64,000 nt of DNA from Mucilaginibacter sp. (GCF_028288185.1 NZ_JAQBOF010000008.1:310001-374000), one strand, 5' to 3'. Positions 43,630-53,459 are shown, numbered from the stretch's first letter. Numbers and translations: made by a program. The notes: generated by a model from the sequence alone, not told the origin.

Positions 43630-44517
43630 CTATTTCTTTTGCTTTAATATAGACCAATTGGTTGCTTCGGCAACTATGGTATTGGTTAATGTTCCTAACC
43701 CGGTAATTTCCATTTCAACTATATCCCCATCTTTAAGCCATTGGGTTTTATAATTGGGGCTGTTTAGTAAGCCGGTGCCATTCAATTCTAAAAAGCAACC
43801 TGTACCTACCGTACCCGAGCCAATAACATCGCCGGGATAAAGGTTGCAACCGTATGACGCTCGTTCAATTATCTCGGCAAAGGTCCAGTCCATATCAGCC
43901 ATGTTACCGCGCGATACTTCTATGCCGTTAACTTTACAGGTCATGGTTAAATTATAGCTAGTGCCCACATGGCCGGGTTTTGGATTGCATTTGTATTGTT
44001 CCAACTCATCGGGAGTTACCAGCCAGGGGCCAATAACGGTGGCAAAGTCTTTTCCTTTGGCGGGGCCGAGGTTTAGCAGCATTTCTTCCATTTGCAGGGT
44101 GCGTGCGCTTAGATCATTCATAATGGTATAGCCTTTTATATAGCTATCGGCATCTGCTGCTTTGATATTTCGGCCCTGTTTGCCAATAACGATGGCCACC
44201 TCTAATTCAAAATCCAGTTTCTCAAAATGATCGGGCATGCAGTAAATAGGGCCGGGGCCGTAGATAGCATTGTGATTGGTAAAATAGAAGATAGGGTACT
44301 GGTCAAACTCTTTTATCATTTCGAGTCCGCGGTTACGGCGGGCCGATGCTACATGCTGGCGAAAAGCATAACCATCACGACAAGATGTAGGGTGCGGTAC
44401 CGGGGCTAAAAGCTCATAGCTATACACTGGCTGATTAGTCTGCAAATCATAAATTTGCTCATTTACAACTTTACCTCCCCGCTCTTCGTTATTGATTTGA
44501 TAGGTTACCAATTTCAT
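43630..44517 (-). CDS. Fumarylacetoacetate hydrolase family protein
   Basis: A 295-residue FAH-fold enzyme, first gene of the tyrosine operon. Core segments are IYCMPDHFEKLDFELEVAIVIGKQGRNI with the Glu metal ligands, YTIMNDLSARTLQM, GPAKGKDFATVIGPWLVTP and LYPGDVIGSGTVGTGCFLELN. It likely performs the final step, cleaving fumarylacetoacetate to fumarate and acetoacetate; maleylacetoacetate could also be a direct substrate in the absence of an isomerase gene. It is divergent from the Lrp gene with 137 bases between. Confidence 0.88.
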   Translation of the reverse strand: MKLVTYQINNEERGGKVVNEQIYDLQTNQPVYSYELLAPVPHPTSCRDGYAFRQHVASARRNRGLEMIKEFDQYPIFYFTNHNAIYGPGPIYCMPDHFEKLDFELEVAIVIGKQGRNIKAADADSYIKGYTIMNDLSARTLQMEEMLLNLGPAKGKDFATVIGPWLVTPDELEQYKCNPKPGHVGTSYNLTMTCKVNGIEVSRGNMADMDWTFAEIIERASYGCNLYPGDVIGSGTVGTGCFLELNGTGLLNSPNYKTQWLKDGDIVEMEITGLGTLTNTIVAEATNWSILKQKK

Positions 44518-44624
44518 AACCTAAAGTTCGCGCTTTACAGGACAGAAGTATGTATGGTTATAAATAATCCGTTGTTTGTCCGATATTGTGGCAATAAATT
44601 GGATGTAAAACGAAAAATTAACTT

Positions 44625-44632
44625 TATTTTTG
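44625..44632 (+). promoter_or_regulatory. Possible -7 promoter box for the Lrp-type gene
   Basis: TATTTTTG fits TAnnTTTG and lies 22 bases before the ATG at 44655; a TTGG at 44599-44602 is at a plausible but slightly long distance for the -33 element. The same 137-bp gap must contain the promoter of the tyrosine operon on the other strand, which I could not identify. Confidence 0.35.
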
Positions 44633-44654
44633 TTTTAACCGAATTATAAACGAC

Positions 44655-45125
44655 ATGCTTGATAAACTAGACCAAACGGATATCCGTATTCTGCAAATTT
44701 TGCAGAATAACGCGCGCCTAACCAATAAAGAAATAGGCGAGAAGCTTTTTAAAAGCGCCAGCACTATTAATGACCGCATAAGGCGGATGCAGGATAAGGG
44801 TTACATTAAAAAGTATGTTGCGGTGCTTGATCCTAAAATGATCGGTCGTGGTTTCACCGCCTTTACCCATGTGCATTTAAAGGATCATAGCAAGGAAATT
44901 ATTAATCATTTTGAAAGCGAAATAGTAAAACTGCCCGAGGTGTTGGAGTGCTACCACATGTCTGGCCAATATGATTTTATATTACGGGTGGCGGTTAAAG
45001 ATCTGGATGCCTATCATATTTTCCTGATGAATAATTTGTTCGAAAAATTCTCTATCGGCTCTATAGAAAGTACATTTGTAATGCGCGAAGCCAAAGCCGA
45101 AATGGCCGCGCCTATACTTCCTTAA
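44655..45125 (+). CDS. Lrp/AsnC family transcriptional regulator
   Basis: A 156-residue protein with N-terminal winged helix-turn-helix (DQTDIRILQILQNNARLTNKEI, SASTINDRIRRMQDKGYI) and a C-terminal RAM ligand-binding domain (VLECYHMSGQYDFILRVAVKD). Lrp-type regulators sense amino acids. The divergent position beside the tyrosine/phenylalanine operon suggests it controls that operon in response to an aromatic amino acid. The acetyltransferase gene follows 6 bases later. Confidence 0.93.
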   Translation: MLDKLDQTDIRILQILQNNARLTNKEIGEKLFKSASTINDRIRRMQDKGYIKKYVAVLDPKMIGRGFTAFTHVHLKDHSKEIINHFESEIVKLPEVLECYHMSGQYDFILRVAVKDLDAYHIFLMNNLFEKFSIGSIESTFVMREAKAEMAAPILP

Positions 45126-45131
45126 ATACTA

Positions 45132-45590
45132 ATGGAAACTATCAAACTTAAAAGGACCGCAAGCTCTGACCCGGACTTTAGATTATTAGTAGGCGAACTT
45201 GATGCAGATCTGCGCCTGCGCAACGGCGAGGTAATGGATATTTATGACCAGCATAATATCATTGAGCAAATTGATACGGTAGTTATAGCTTATGTTGATA
45301 ATATACCCGCCGGCTGCGGCTGTTTTAAGAAATTTAGCGCCAATGCTGTAGAAATAAAGCGAATGTTTGTACGGCACAACTTCCGCGGGAAAGGCATAAG
45401 CGCCGCTATCCTTAAAGCGTTGGAAGAGTGGGCGCTTGAGATAGGATTTAATTTTACCATACTCGAAACTGGTAGCCGCCAAATAGAAGCACTTGGGCTA
45501 TATCAAAAAATGGGATATGAAAATATACCTAAGTATGAGCCGTACGTTGATCTACCGGATAGTATTTGTTTTAGAAAGCGGTTGGTTTGA
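45132..45590 (+). CDS. GNAT family N-acetyltransferase
   Basis: A 152-residue protein with the GNAT fold; the acetyl-CoA pyrophosphate-binding loop is visible in VRHNFRGKGISAAIL (R-x-x-G-K/x-G type), followed by LEEWALEIGFNFTILETG and LYQKMGYENI. No signal peptide. It forms a pair with the Lrp gene. Substrate unknown. Its stop abuts the convergent YitT gene. Confidence 0.88.
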   Translation: METIKLKRTASSDPDFRLLVGELDADLRLRNGEVMDIYDQHNIIEQIDTVVIAYVDNIPAGCGCFKKFSANAVEIKRMFVRHNFRGKGISAAILKALEEWALEIGFNFTILETGSRQIEALGLYQKMGYENIPKYEPYVDLPDSICFRKRLV

Positions 45591-46451
45591 TTAATGTAGT
45601 CCCTTCCTTTTCAACAGGCCGCCGGTAGTATCATCAATGCTTTGCTGAACTATGAATGCGGATGGGTCTATCCTTAATATCTGCTGTTTTAATGCAGGTA
45701 TTTCTAAACGGGTTGCCACAGTAAAAATAATATCCCGTGGGTCATTAACATGCCCATCATTCCCGTAGCCGTGCTTGCCCTGGTAAACGGTAACGCCACG
45801 GCCCGATTTTTCGGTTATGGCTATCCTGATCTCTTCACTTTTTGCCGAAACCACAGTTAACCCCGTATGCTGGTCGATACCATTCAAAATAAAGTCTATC
45901 ATTTTGGATGCGGATAGGTAAGTGAGGATAGAGTACAACGCTGATTCGATCCCCAGAAAAAAAGCAGCGGCAGAGAATATAGCTACGTTAAGCAGCAAGA
46001 TCACATCATTTACTTTTAATAATTGCAGCTTTTTGCTAACCAGCAAAGCGGCTATCTCGGTGCCATCAAGCACGGCACCTCCTCTAATGGCTAAACCAAT
46101 ACCAACTCCAATAAAAAATCCGCCGAATACAGCTGTGAGCAATTTGTCGGGCGTAATGTCAGGAAAATTAATAAAGGCCAAACAAAGTGACAATCCCGCT
46201 ATAGCCAACGCGCTTTTTATTGCAAAATGCGAACCCAACCTTCGGTAACCAACAAAAATAAAAGGTATATTGAGGATAAAGATAAGAATAGCTATAGGGA
46301 CACCCGTTATGTCAGCTAATAACATAGATATACCTGTAACTCCGCCATCAATAAAATGGCTTGAAAGTAAAAAACCTTTTAAACCCATACCGGCAGATAG
46401 TATACCCAGAATTACTAATATCAGGTTTTTAAGCTCATCCTTAATTTTCAT
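45591..46451 (-). CDS. YitT family membrane protein
   Basis: A 286-residue protein from ATG 46451; a TTG two codons earlier is not needed. The first 190 residues contain about five membrane helices in the YitT arrangement (GLKGFLLSSHFIDGGVTGISMLLADITGVP, GIGLAIRGGAVLDGTEIAALLVSKK), and the last 80 form the soluble DUF2179 domain (SEEIRIAITEKSGRGVTVYQGKHGYG). The role of the family is not settled; transport has been suggested. A single gene, convergent with GNAT. Confidence 0.9.
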   Translation of the reverse strand: MKIKDELKNLILVILGILSAGMGLKGFLLSSHFIDGGVTGISMLLADITGVPIAILIFILNIPFIFVGYRRLGSHFAIKSALAIAGLSLCLAFINFPDITPDKLLTAVFGGFFIGVGIGLAIRGGAVLDGTEIAALLVSKKLQLLKVNDVILLLNVAIFSAAAFFLGIESALYSILTYLSASKMIDFILNGIDQHTGLTVVSAKSEEIRIAITEKSGRGVTVYQGKHGYGNDGHVNDPRDIIFTVATRLEIPALKQQILRIDPSAFIVQQSIDDTTGGLLKRKGLH

Positions 46452-46484
46452 TATCAAATATAGTTTAGGAACAAGTTAAGCAAA

Positions 46485-46510
46485 AAAGACCGGCTGTTTG
46501 GCCGGTCTTT
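46485..46510 (-). terminator. Intrinsic terminator of the MoxR-TldD/PmbA operon
   Basis: AAAGACCGGC (46485-46494) and GCCGGTCTTT (46501-46510) form a perfect 10-bp stem over six bases; read on the reverse strand it is followed by a run of T. It lies 22 bases after the stop of the last operon gene. Confidence 0.88.
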
Positions 46511-46532
46511 AAATTTATAGATATAAAAAACG

Positions 46533-47864
46533 TTATACCGCGTCAGACAGTGAGCTGAAGGTAAAGTCTCTTACTTTCATTGGCGGGATCATGTAGCTGC
46601 GGTAACTTTCAACGCTTATAGCGCGTTCTGGTTTACCTAATGCTTCTACATTGTTCAGCATAATTACCGGGCTTTCATTAAACCTGAAATTTTTAACCGG
46701 GAATTTGATCTTACCATTCTCAATATAAAAAGTACCATCTCGGGTAAGGCCGGTTAGTAACAATGTTTGCTGATCGACCATACGGATATACCATAAACGC
46801 GATACAAGGATACCGCGCTCTGTGCTGGCAATCATTTCTTCAACGCTGCTATTGCCGCCTTCCATTATAATATTGCTTGGGAAGGGTACAGGTTTTACGC
46901 CTTTCTTTTCGGCCCAGTAGCGTGAGTAGCTTAGATTTTTTACTACACCTTTATCTATCCAATAGGTTTTTTCAAGTGATAGTCCTTCTCTGTCCCAGGT
47001 TGCGCCGGGCAGTTCCGTATTAAACGGATCAGAATAGATGGTCACTTTTTCATCTACCAGTTGATCGCCTAAGCGTGTGCCACCGCCTTTTTTACTCAGG
47101 AAGCTACGACCTTCTTCCGCGCTGCGCGCGTCAAAACGAAACATATTTTCCAACATATAAGCGCCGGCAGTAGGTTCTAATATTACGGTATATTTACCGG
47201 GCTCAATAGCTCTTGCATCTTTAGACGCATTGGCTTTCATGGCAGCAATTTTAGTAGCGCCATAAGTATCCAGCTTTTTAATATCTGTAAACCCGCGGGC
47301 TGCATAGCCTGATACGGTGCCTGCTTCGCTACGGGTAGTTACCGAGAAAGTAACATCTGATGATTTGTTGTATGCAAACAAACCTTTAGAGTTCATTACC
47401 GCGCTAAAGCCAGATGTGTTTTCTAAAAATCCTGCCTGTACTAAGCCGGCTTCTTTAGTCGCCTTCATACTCTGGGCTATTAGTTCGGCACGGGTGTCCG
47501 GGGTCATTGCCGCAGTGTCCGCGTTCCAGGTTATAGATTCTTTAAAGGTAGCCGGGCCCAGGGCCGGCATAAATTCAGGGTTTGGAGGAGCAAGTTGAGC
47601 CAGCTCTTCTGCACGGCGCACTACTTTCTCTAATGATGCATCGTCAAACTCATTAATACTTGCCGACCCTGTTTTTTTGCCGAATGTTGAGTTTACAAAT
47701 AAAGTTGTACCGCTGGTTTCTGACGCGGTTGAAACCGCATTTAATGCTGTACGGATGTTTCCGCCCATACGGCCACCCAAAGCCACTTCACACTCATCGG
47801 CTTTTGAATAGCTAAGCACCTTCTTTAACAAAGCTTGTGCTTGTTCTTTAGTTAATATCGCCAT
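46533..47864 (-). CDS. PmbA-like subunit of a TldD/PmbA metallopeptidase
   Basis: A 443-residue protein of the TldD/PmbA family. It lacks the HExxxH zinc motif carried by its upstream neighbour, as is usual for the non-catalytic PmbA (TldE) partner. Family segments include SYSKADECEVALGG near the start, TTLFVNSTFGKKTGSASINEFD, and GILVSRLWYIRMVDQQTLLLTGLTRDGTFYIENG. In E. coli TldD/TldE form a heterodimer that degrades unfolded peptides and matures microcin B17. It follows TldD by 6 bases and is the last gene of the operon. Confidence 0.9.
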   Translation of the reverse strand: MAILTKEQAQALLKKVLSYSKADECEVALGGRMGGNIRTALNAVSTASETSGTTLFVNSTFGKKTGSASINEFDDASLEKVVRRAEELAQLAPPNPEFMPALGPATFKESITWNADTAAMTPDTRAELIAQSMKATKEAGLVQAGFLENTSGFSAVMNSKGLFAYNKSSDVTFSVTTRSEAGTVSGYAARGFTDIKKLDTYGATKIAAMKANASKDARAIEPGKYTVILEPTAGAYMLENMFRFDARSAEEGRSFLSKKGGGTRLGDQLVDEKVTIYSDPFNTELPGATWDREGLSLEKTYWIDKGVVKNLSYSRYWAEKKGVKPVPFPSNIIMEGGNSSVEEMIASTERGILVSRLWYIRMVDQQTLLLTGLTRDGTFYIENGKIKFPVKNFRFNESPVIMLNNVEALGKPERAISVESYRSYMIPPMKVRDFTFSSLSDAV

Positions 47865-47870
47865 ATCTAA

Positions 47871-49511
47871 TTATCCGATCTTTCTTTTAGTGTTAATAAC
47901 ATTTACTCCATTAAAACGCGTGGTTGATGAACCGTGTGACACAGCGCTTACCTGCTGCGGTTGGCCCTTACCATCAGAAAATGAACCGCCAAGGCGATAG
48001 TCGCTCTCATCACAAACACCTACACATGAGTTCCAGAACTCTTGCGTATTAGCCTGGTAGGCAACATCATTTATCTGGCCGATGATTTTGCCATTCTTAA
48101 TTTCGTAAAACAACTGGCCGCCAAACTGGAAGTTATAACGTTGCTGATCAATAGAGAACGAACCATTATTAACGATAAAAATCCCTTTCTCAACATTTTT
48201 AATCATGTCATCTGGTGATAACGGTGTTTTGCCCGGCTTTAACGATACGTTAGGCATACGCTGAAACTGTACAGAATCCCAGTTATCAGCATAGCAACAG
48301 CCCTGCGATTTATCTAAACCAATAATATGTGCCTGGTCGCGTGTGGCTTGATAGTTAACCAATATGCCGTCTTTTATTAATTCCCATTCGCCGCATTTTA
48401 CGCCTTCATCATCATAACCAACCTGGCCCAATGATCCCTTTTGCAATTTATCGGCATGGATATTTACATGCTCGCTGCCAAACTTAAAGTTTTTAGATTT
48501 CCATTTATCCAATGTCAGGAAGCTGGTTCCGGCAAAATTGGCCTCATAGCCCAATACACGGTCAAGCTCGGTAGGGTGGCCTACCGATTCATGGATAGTT
48601 AGCCATAAGTGTGATGGGTCAAGCACCAGGTCATATTTACCCGGCTCAACAGATTTGGCGGTTATTTTTTCACTAACGTTTTTGGCCGCTTGGGCTATGT
48701 CTTCCAACATATCATAACGTTGTTTATAGCGGGTAACAACGCCGGTAACCTTCTCGGCTGCTGATGGAATAAGGTACTCATATCCTAAACCCATCGGCGA
48801 ACTTAAGGATGATTGCGTTTGGAAACTGCCGGCACTCTGATCAATCTTAGTGACCTGGAAATTAGGTGATATACGATGAATATCCTGGTCGATATAAGAA
48901 CCATCTGTGGAAGCAAAATACTTTTGCTCATTGATCATGGCCAGGAACGAGTTTACAAAGCTGGCACCACCTTTTGTTGCAATGGCATTTGCAGCCAGTA
49001 ACAGGTCAACCTTTTCTTTAATAGGTACTTCAAAAGCATTTTTTTCGATTGGCGCTTTCCAGCTTACCTGGCCATAGCCTTTTTGCGGGGCTAGTTCAAC
49101 AGGTTTGCCGCCAATTTTGGCGTTTGCTTTGGCCACCGCTACAGCTCGTGCCGCAGTTTTCGCCATACCGTCCTTAGTTACATCGTTAGTTGCAGCAAAG
49201 CCCCAACATCCGTTTGCCAGTACGCGTATGCCTACTCCGAATGACTCCGTATTAGCAACACCTTGTACCCGTTGCTCGCGTGTAGCAACAAACTGCGACA
49301 GGTAGCGGCCAATGCGCACATCGGCATAAGATGCACCTGCTGCCTTTGCCGTATTTAGCGCTACGTCGGCCAGTGCTTTCTTGGTTGCTACGTCCATGCC
49401 TTCGGCTAATAGCCTGGAAGCATCGACAGGGCTGCCCAGGGCAGAAAAGTTTGGCAGCATCATAGCTCCCGCACCAATTCCTGTTAAATAGATAAAATCT
49501 TTACGTCTCAA
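47871..49511 (-). CDS. TldD-like metallopeptidase subunit with export-type leader
   Basis: A 546-residue TldD-family protein. The zinc motif HESVGH is at 307-312, within LWLTIHESVGHPTELDRVLGYEANFAGTSF, and GYDDEGVKCGEWELIKDGILVNY follows. Unlike E. coli TldD (about 480 residues, cytosolic), it starts MRRKDFIYLTGIGAGAMMLPNF, a leader resembling a Tat signal, so it may work in the periplasm; the partner PmbA-like protein shows no leader, which makes the compartment uncertain. It sits between the BatA-type genes and pmbA in one operon. Confidence 0.9.
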   Translation of the reverse strand: MRRKDFIYLTGIGAGAMMLPNFSALGSPVDASRLLAEGMDVATKKALADVALNTAKAAGASYADVRIGRYLSQFVATREQRVQGVANTESFGVGIRVLANGCWGFAATNDVTKDGMAKTAARAVAVAKANAKIGGKPVELAPQKGYGQVSWKAPIEKNAFEVPIKEKVDLLLAANAIATKGGASFVNSFLAMINEQKYFASTDGSYIDQDIHRISPNFQVTKIDQSAGSFQTQSSLSSPMGLGYEYLIPSAAEKVTGVVTRYKQRYDMLEDIAQAAKNVSEKITAKSVEPGKYDLVLDPSHLWLTIHESVGHPTELDRVLGYEANFAGTSFLTLDKWKSKNFKFGSEHVNIHADKLQKGSLGQVGYDDEGVKCGEWELIKDGILVNYQATRDQAHIIGLDKSQGCCYADNWDSVQFQRMPNVSLKPGKTPLSPDDMIKNVEKGIFIVNNGSFSIDQQRYNFQFGGQLFYEIKNGKIIGQINDVAYQANTQEFWNSCVGVCDESDYRLGGSFSDGKGQPQQVSAVSHGSSTTRFNGVNVINTKRKIG

Positions 49512-49563
49512 TTTAATCCTCCTTGTTTTTATGAAATCAGTTAATTGTTTGCTATAAAAATGT

Positions 49564-51339
49564 TTAGCGGGCCAGGAATTTGCTCTCGGCCCATAAAAAA
49601 GTCATAGCCATTAAAAATAGTATAAAAAAATATATTTTGGGCACCAACACCCAGTTTTTTTGGCGTATTTGTTTTGTTACAATTGTAGTGCCTTTATGCT
49701 CCTGTACATATTGGTTTGTGGTATTTAATTTATTTGCCGCTGTAAGGCTTTTCCACGCATTATTTCGCCATACGTACCACCAATAAGGTGTGCCATTATT
49801 TGATATAGATTGCTGCCAGCCAAGAGCGTTTGGCCAATAAGTGGCCAGCACTTCAAAAGGAACAGCCGGGTTTTGCGAAGGATATACACTACTTTGATTG
49901 ATCTTAATACTATTTATGATTGATGTATTTTCAATAACTATCCTTGTCGGTTTATTAGGGACTGGCAAATCACCTTTAACAGCCCAATTTTCGGTAATAG
50001 GTTCTTTGCGGACGGCTTTATTAATAAGTGATGACCATAGCAAGTAATAATCACTATTATTTCCATTTAATAACCAGTTATGGCTATTACTTATGGTAGT
50101 GAAAACCAACCTGCCTGCGCCGAATAATGCCGCTGCCGCTGCTATGTGGTTATGCTCATCAGTTACCAATGTTTGGGTATTGGTATGGGCGTTGATGTAT
50201 GCAGGGTCGAGATTTAATTTAGCAGTTTTGCCTTTGCCCTGTATGTTAAGTGTGGTTGAAATTGTTTGCTTACCCGATGTGGAAGTAACCAAAAAATATC
50301 GCTGCAACCATGAAGATGCCTTACCCGAGCTATCTGCACGGATAATTATACCCATGCCTTTTTGTACTTGTTGTTGTAATGCGGCGTTTTCGGTAACGGG
50401 AAGTCCTTTTAGTAGGGATAGGTCGCCAATTAATACGTCAAATTTTTCTAATACAGCTGCGGATAGATGGGTAAGATCCGGCTTAGCCATATTAATATAT
50501 TCCAGGCTGTATTTACCTTTGGTAATGGTTGACCGTGAGGCCACGCCATAACCATTTTGGCTCAGCCATATTTTTAAAAATTTGGTCTCAAAATCCGGCG
50601 AAGCCGAAAGAATAAGAACTTTTAATGGTTTTATAGGATTAATAATAACCGGCAACTGTTCTTGCTCAAGCGTGTCTTTATTGGTAATTACTAATAAAGT
50701 GTACACTGCTTTTCCTATATTTTTTGGTGTAGATTTAAGTGTAAGGTCCGAATTGGTATTTGCAGAAATTTCGGCAGAATCAAGCGTAGTATTTAATCCT
50801 TTCAATACAATTTTGCAGGCTTTTGCCAATGTGTTTTTATACTTAATCTGTACCTCAAATACCTCGCCGACTTTTAATTGGTCTGTCCAGTTGGCGGCAA
50901 TAAACCCATAGGGAATAGGCGAAGGGTGAAAAATAATATGGTGCCCGACTAATTGGTTAAGCTCTTCTTTATTTAATCCAAACCCAAAAATGTCTAAGGA
51001 TAAATTATCAGAGAATATGGATGCATCATTTATAAACATGGCTTTTGGATATTGTTGTAATACTGATCTATCCAACGTGTAGATGCTGTCACTTTTTTCT
51101 GCTTGTAGACTGTCTTTATCAAAACCCTGTGTCAACAGTATTTTATGCTTCCCTGTTGTTTGTATTGTGTTGCCCGGGTAACTTATTGGCAATATCAAAC
51201 AAGCTAATATAGTTGCCGCTATTAATATTGCCAGAATACGCCAGGTTAAGTATGATCTGATCTCGCGCGCATATTCCCGGTACGCCCCGAAGGCGGCCAA
51301 TGCTATGCAGATGAGGATCACTATACTATTCCAGCTCAT
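49564..51339 (-). CDS. Membrane protein of the MoxR/BatA operon, function unknown
   Basis: A 591-residue protein with two N-terminal membrane helices (about 5-20 and 33-52), a large soluble middle and one C-terminal helix (YFFILFLMAMTFLWAE), ending in a positively charged tail. The middle includes a possible class-I glutamine-amidotransferase-like fold (KPLKVLILSASPDFETKFLKIWLSQNGYGV, FDVLIGDLSLLKGL), as in the C-terminal halves of BatA-type proteins. No enzyme motif is evident. It starts 2 bases after the preceding gene. Confidence 0.75.
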   Translation of the reverse strand: MSWNSIVILICIALAAFGAYREYAREIRSYLTWRILAILIAATILACLILPISYPGNTIQTTGKHKILLTQGFDKDSLQAEKSDSIYTLDRSVLQQYPKAMFINDASIFSDNLSLDIFGFGLNKEELNQLVGHHIIFHPSPIPYGFIAANWTDQLKVGEVFEVQIKYKNTLAKACKIVLKGLNTTLDSAEISANTNSDLTLKSTPKNIGKAVYTLLVITNKDTLEQEQLPVIINPIKPLKVLILSASPDFETKFLKIWLSQNGYGVASRSTITKGKYSLEYINMAKPDLTHLSAAVLEKFDVLIGDLSLLKGLPVTENAALQQQVQKGMGIIIRADSSGKASSWLQRYFLVTSTSGKQTISTTLNIQGKGKTAKLNLDPAYINAHTNTQTLVTDEHNHIAAAAALFGAGRLVFTTISNSHNWLLNGNNSDYYLLWSSLINKAVRKEPITENWAVKGDLPVPNKPTRIVIENTSIINSIKINQSSVYPSQNPAVPFEVLATYWPNALGWQQSISNNGTPYWWYVWRNNAWKSLTAANKLNTTNQYVQEHKGTTIVTKQIRQKNWVLVPKIYFFILFLMAMTFLWAESKFLAR

Positions 51340-51341
51340 TA

Positions 51342-53459
51342 TTAGCGGTTGTTTTTAATGTTTTGATAATAATGTTGGGCCAAACCCATATCAGGTTTAG
51401 CCGAATTGCTTTGCGGTAATTGCGCGCTTATTGGCAGTGTTTTTTGTATGCTGTGTTCTACCAGGTCAATATCCTGTAATTGAGGATTTGTTGCTGAAAG
51501 GATGCGATTAATAGCATTAACCGCCGGCAAGTAAATACCTGGTTGTGCAGATGCTTTTACACTTAACTGTTGTTTGGCTAACTGTAAAACATGCTTGTCA
51601 TTATTGCTATACAAACGTGTTGTTTTAATTTGCTCTAATAATTGTATGGCGGTTTTAAGTGTTTCAAACTGGTCTGCCTTTGCTTTTATATTATCTTTAT
51701 TTACAGGCTGAGTAATTTTGCTCAGATCGCCGGTTAAGCGTTTCTCCAGCTTTATTGGCGATGGGTTATAAGCTGTTTTAGCTACGTACGATCTTGACTT
51801 TTGCTGTAGGTCTTTTAGTAAACGCAGCGCCTTGTATTCAAAAGGTAAAGCTTCCAGTGGTTTGTATAAACGCAAGCGAAGTTCGGCGTTCCACATTTCG
51901 GTTAGGGTTGCTTTTAGCTGGGCTTTAATTGCAGGTTCTAAAAAAGTGGCATCTTCGGCGTTATCATGCTTGTCGGTTATGGCATCAAATAGCATGGCCG
52001 CATTATTGAAATTTTCAATTTTATTTAGCTCAGTATTTTCTCCCAGTCCGCCAACATTTGATTCATCTTCCTCGCCCAAAAACTTGCCATATCGCAAGCG
52101 CAGTAGTTTTTGGTCCATGCCGATATTATTGCAGGTGCTGTTAAAATTGTCTTTATTCAGACTGTCCTTTTGTTTGAGCAATTGCTCGGTATCCATAATG
52201 ATCTGCCGCTGGCTTCGGAAATATTCCGGCTTAATATTGCCGCCGCTTACCAATCCATTCATGCTTAATAAAGCGGCAGTATCCTGTATAGAAACGGTGT
52301 AAACATCAGTACGTGTTTTTTGCTGATGATTATCTGTCGCTTCAATATAAAAATAAAGCTCATCGCCAGGTTCCATGTCCAGTTTGGGCAAGTCAAACAA
52401 ATGCTGTAACTCGTACTGCGGTTTATGGGCCGCAAATGAGTCACCGAAACCAATCTTATACTCTTTAAACTTTACTGCCTCGCCGCTGCCCTTGGCAACG
52501 GTTGCGTAGATCATGGCATTACTAACGCCGTAATCATCGGTAAGGGTAGTATTTAACATAACTTTTGAAGTTTCGCCGGCATCTATATAAGTGTATTGTT
52601 TGGGCGTTTTAACCCGTATTTGGGGCGCATTATCTTTTATAATTTCTATCTGATACAAGTCTGATAATTTGCCATCTATGTCAACCTGATAAAAGCTGGG
52701 TTTGTTAATGTTTTTTTGGACGACCCATTTGGTATGATCGGTATTGGGTTTTAGCGGGACGCGTTCATTATCATTAAATACCAGGCTTATCTGTTTAAGC
52801 GCGATATTGGTGCTGATCTCCCAGGTAACTGTCGAACCATCTTCGGCCAATAAAGTAAATTTATCCTGACTGCGTTTGGGTTTTCCGGTGTAGGCCGGGG
52901 GAGTTATGGTTAGATCAACTGCATCGATTTGTGGTAATACTTTTTCGGGCGGGCTTGCTTTTTGTTGCTGATTATTGCTAAATAAACTATTAGATACATA
53001 ACTATGATGGGCGAATTTATTTGCTGTAATAAAAACTATAACAGCAACTATCACCAGCAACAAAGCGCGTTTTAAATGAATAGTAAATTGCTTGGGCAGG
53101 GCGGGTATCCCGCTTAATGCAGAATCCACTTTACTTAATTGTAACCGCTGCAATAAATTTAATTCGTCAGGTGGTTTGATAGCTAACTCCGCGCTTTCTT
53201 CTAGTATAGGATAATGCTGATTTAAAAAAGCTGCGACAGTAAGCGATGTTATTTGCCAGGGGCGGTGTAGATATAATAATACGCATCCAACTATCACAAA
53301 AATAAACACCGACCACCATCCCGATATAGGCAGCAACCAATGTAATATCGCGATAGCAAACAAAGCATACGCCGCCGCCAAAATAACATCAGCCAGTAAT
53401 TGGTAGCCAATCCATTTTTGCTTTAAGCTATTTATTATGTCTATGCCTTGTTTACCCAT
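51342..53459 (-). CDS. DUF4175-like membrane protein
   Basis: A 705-residue protein with two adjacent N-terminal helices (about 20-65), a third at 128-146 and then a long soluble part of beta-sandwich character (VDLTITPPAYTGKP, LYQIEIIKDNAPQIRVKTPK, YELQHLFDLPKLDMEPGDELYFYIEATDNHQQKTRTDVYTV) followed by helical segments. This resembles the DUF4175 type of the Bacteroidota, with the familiar ending of several charged helices. Function not known. It overlaps the BatA gene by 8 bases. Confidence 0.75.
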   Translation of the reverse strand: MGKQGIDIINSLKQKWIGYQLLADVILAAAYALFAIAILHWLLPISGWWSVFIFVIVGCVLLYLHRPWQITSLTVAAFLNQHYPILEESAELAIKPPDELNLLQRLQLSKVDSALSGIPALPKQFTIHLKRALLLVIVAVIVFITANKFAHHSYVSNSLFSNNQQQKASPPEKVLPQIDAVDLTITPPAYTGKPKRSQDKFTLLAEDGSTVTWEISTNIALKQISLVFNDNERVPLKPNTDHTKWVVQKNINKPSFYQVDIDGKLSDLYQIEIIKDNAPQIRVKTPKQYTYIDAGETSKVMLNTTLTDDYGVSNAMIYATVAKGSGEAVKFKEYKIGFGDSFAAHKPQYELQHLFDLPKLDMEPGDELYFYIEATDNHQQKTRTDVYTVSIQDTAALLSMNGLVSGGNIKPEYFRSQRQIIMDTEQLLKQKDSLNKDNFNSTCNNIGMDQKLLRLRYGKFLGEEDESNVGGLGENTELNKIENFNNAAMLFDAITDKHDNAEDATFLEPAIKAQLKATLTEMWNAELRLRLYKPLEALPFEYKALRLLKDLQQKSRSYVAKTAYNPSPIKLEKRLTGDLSKITQPVNKDNIKAKADQFETLKTAIQLLEQIKTTRLYSNNDKHVLQLAKQQLSVKASAQPGIYLPAVNAINRILSATNPQLQDIDLVEHSIQKTLPISAQLPQSNSAKPDMGLAQHYYQNIKNNR

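Noticed and set aside
51832..52302. 156-codon forward ORF opposite the DUF4175-like gene
   Set aside because: Antisense shadow, rich in Ser and Leu with no domain.
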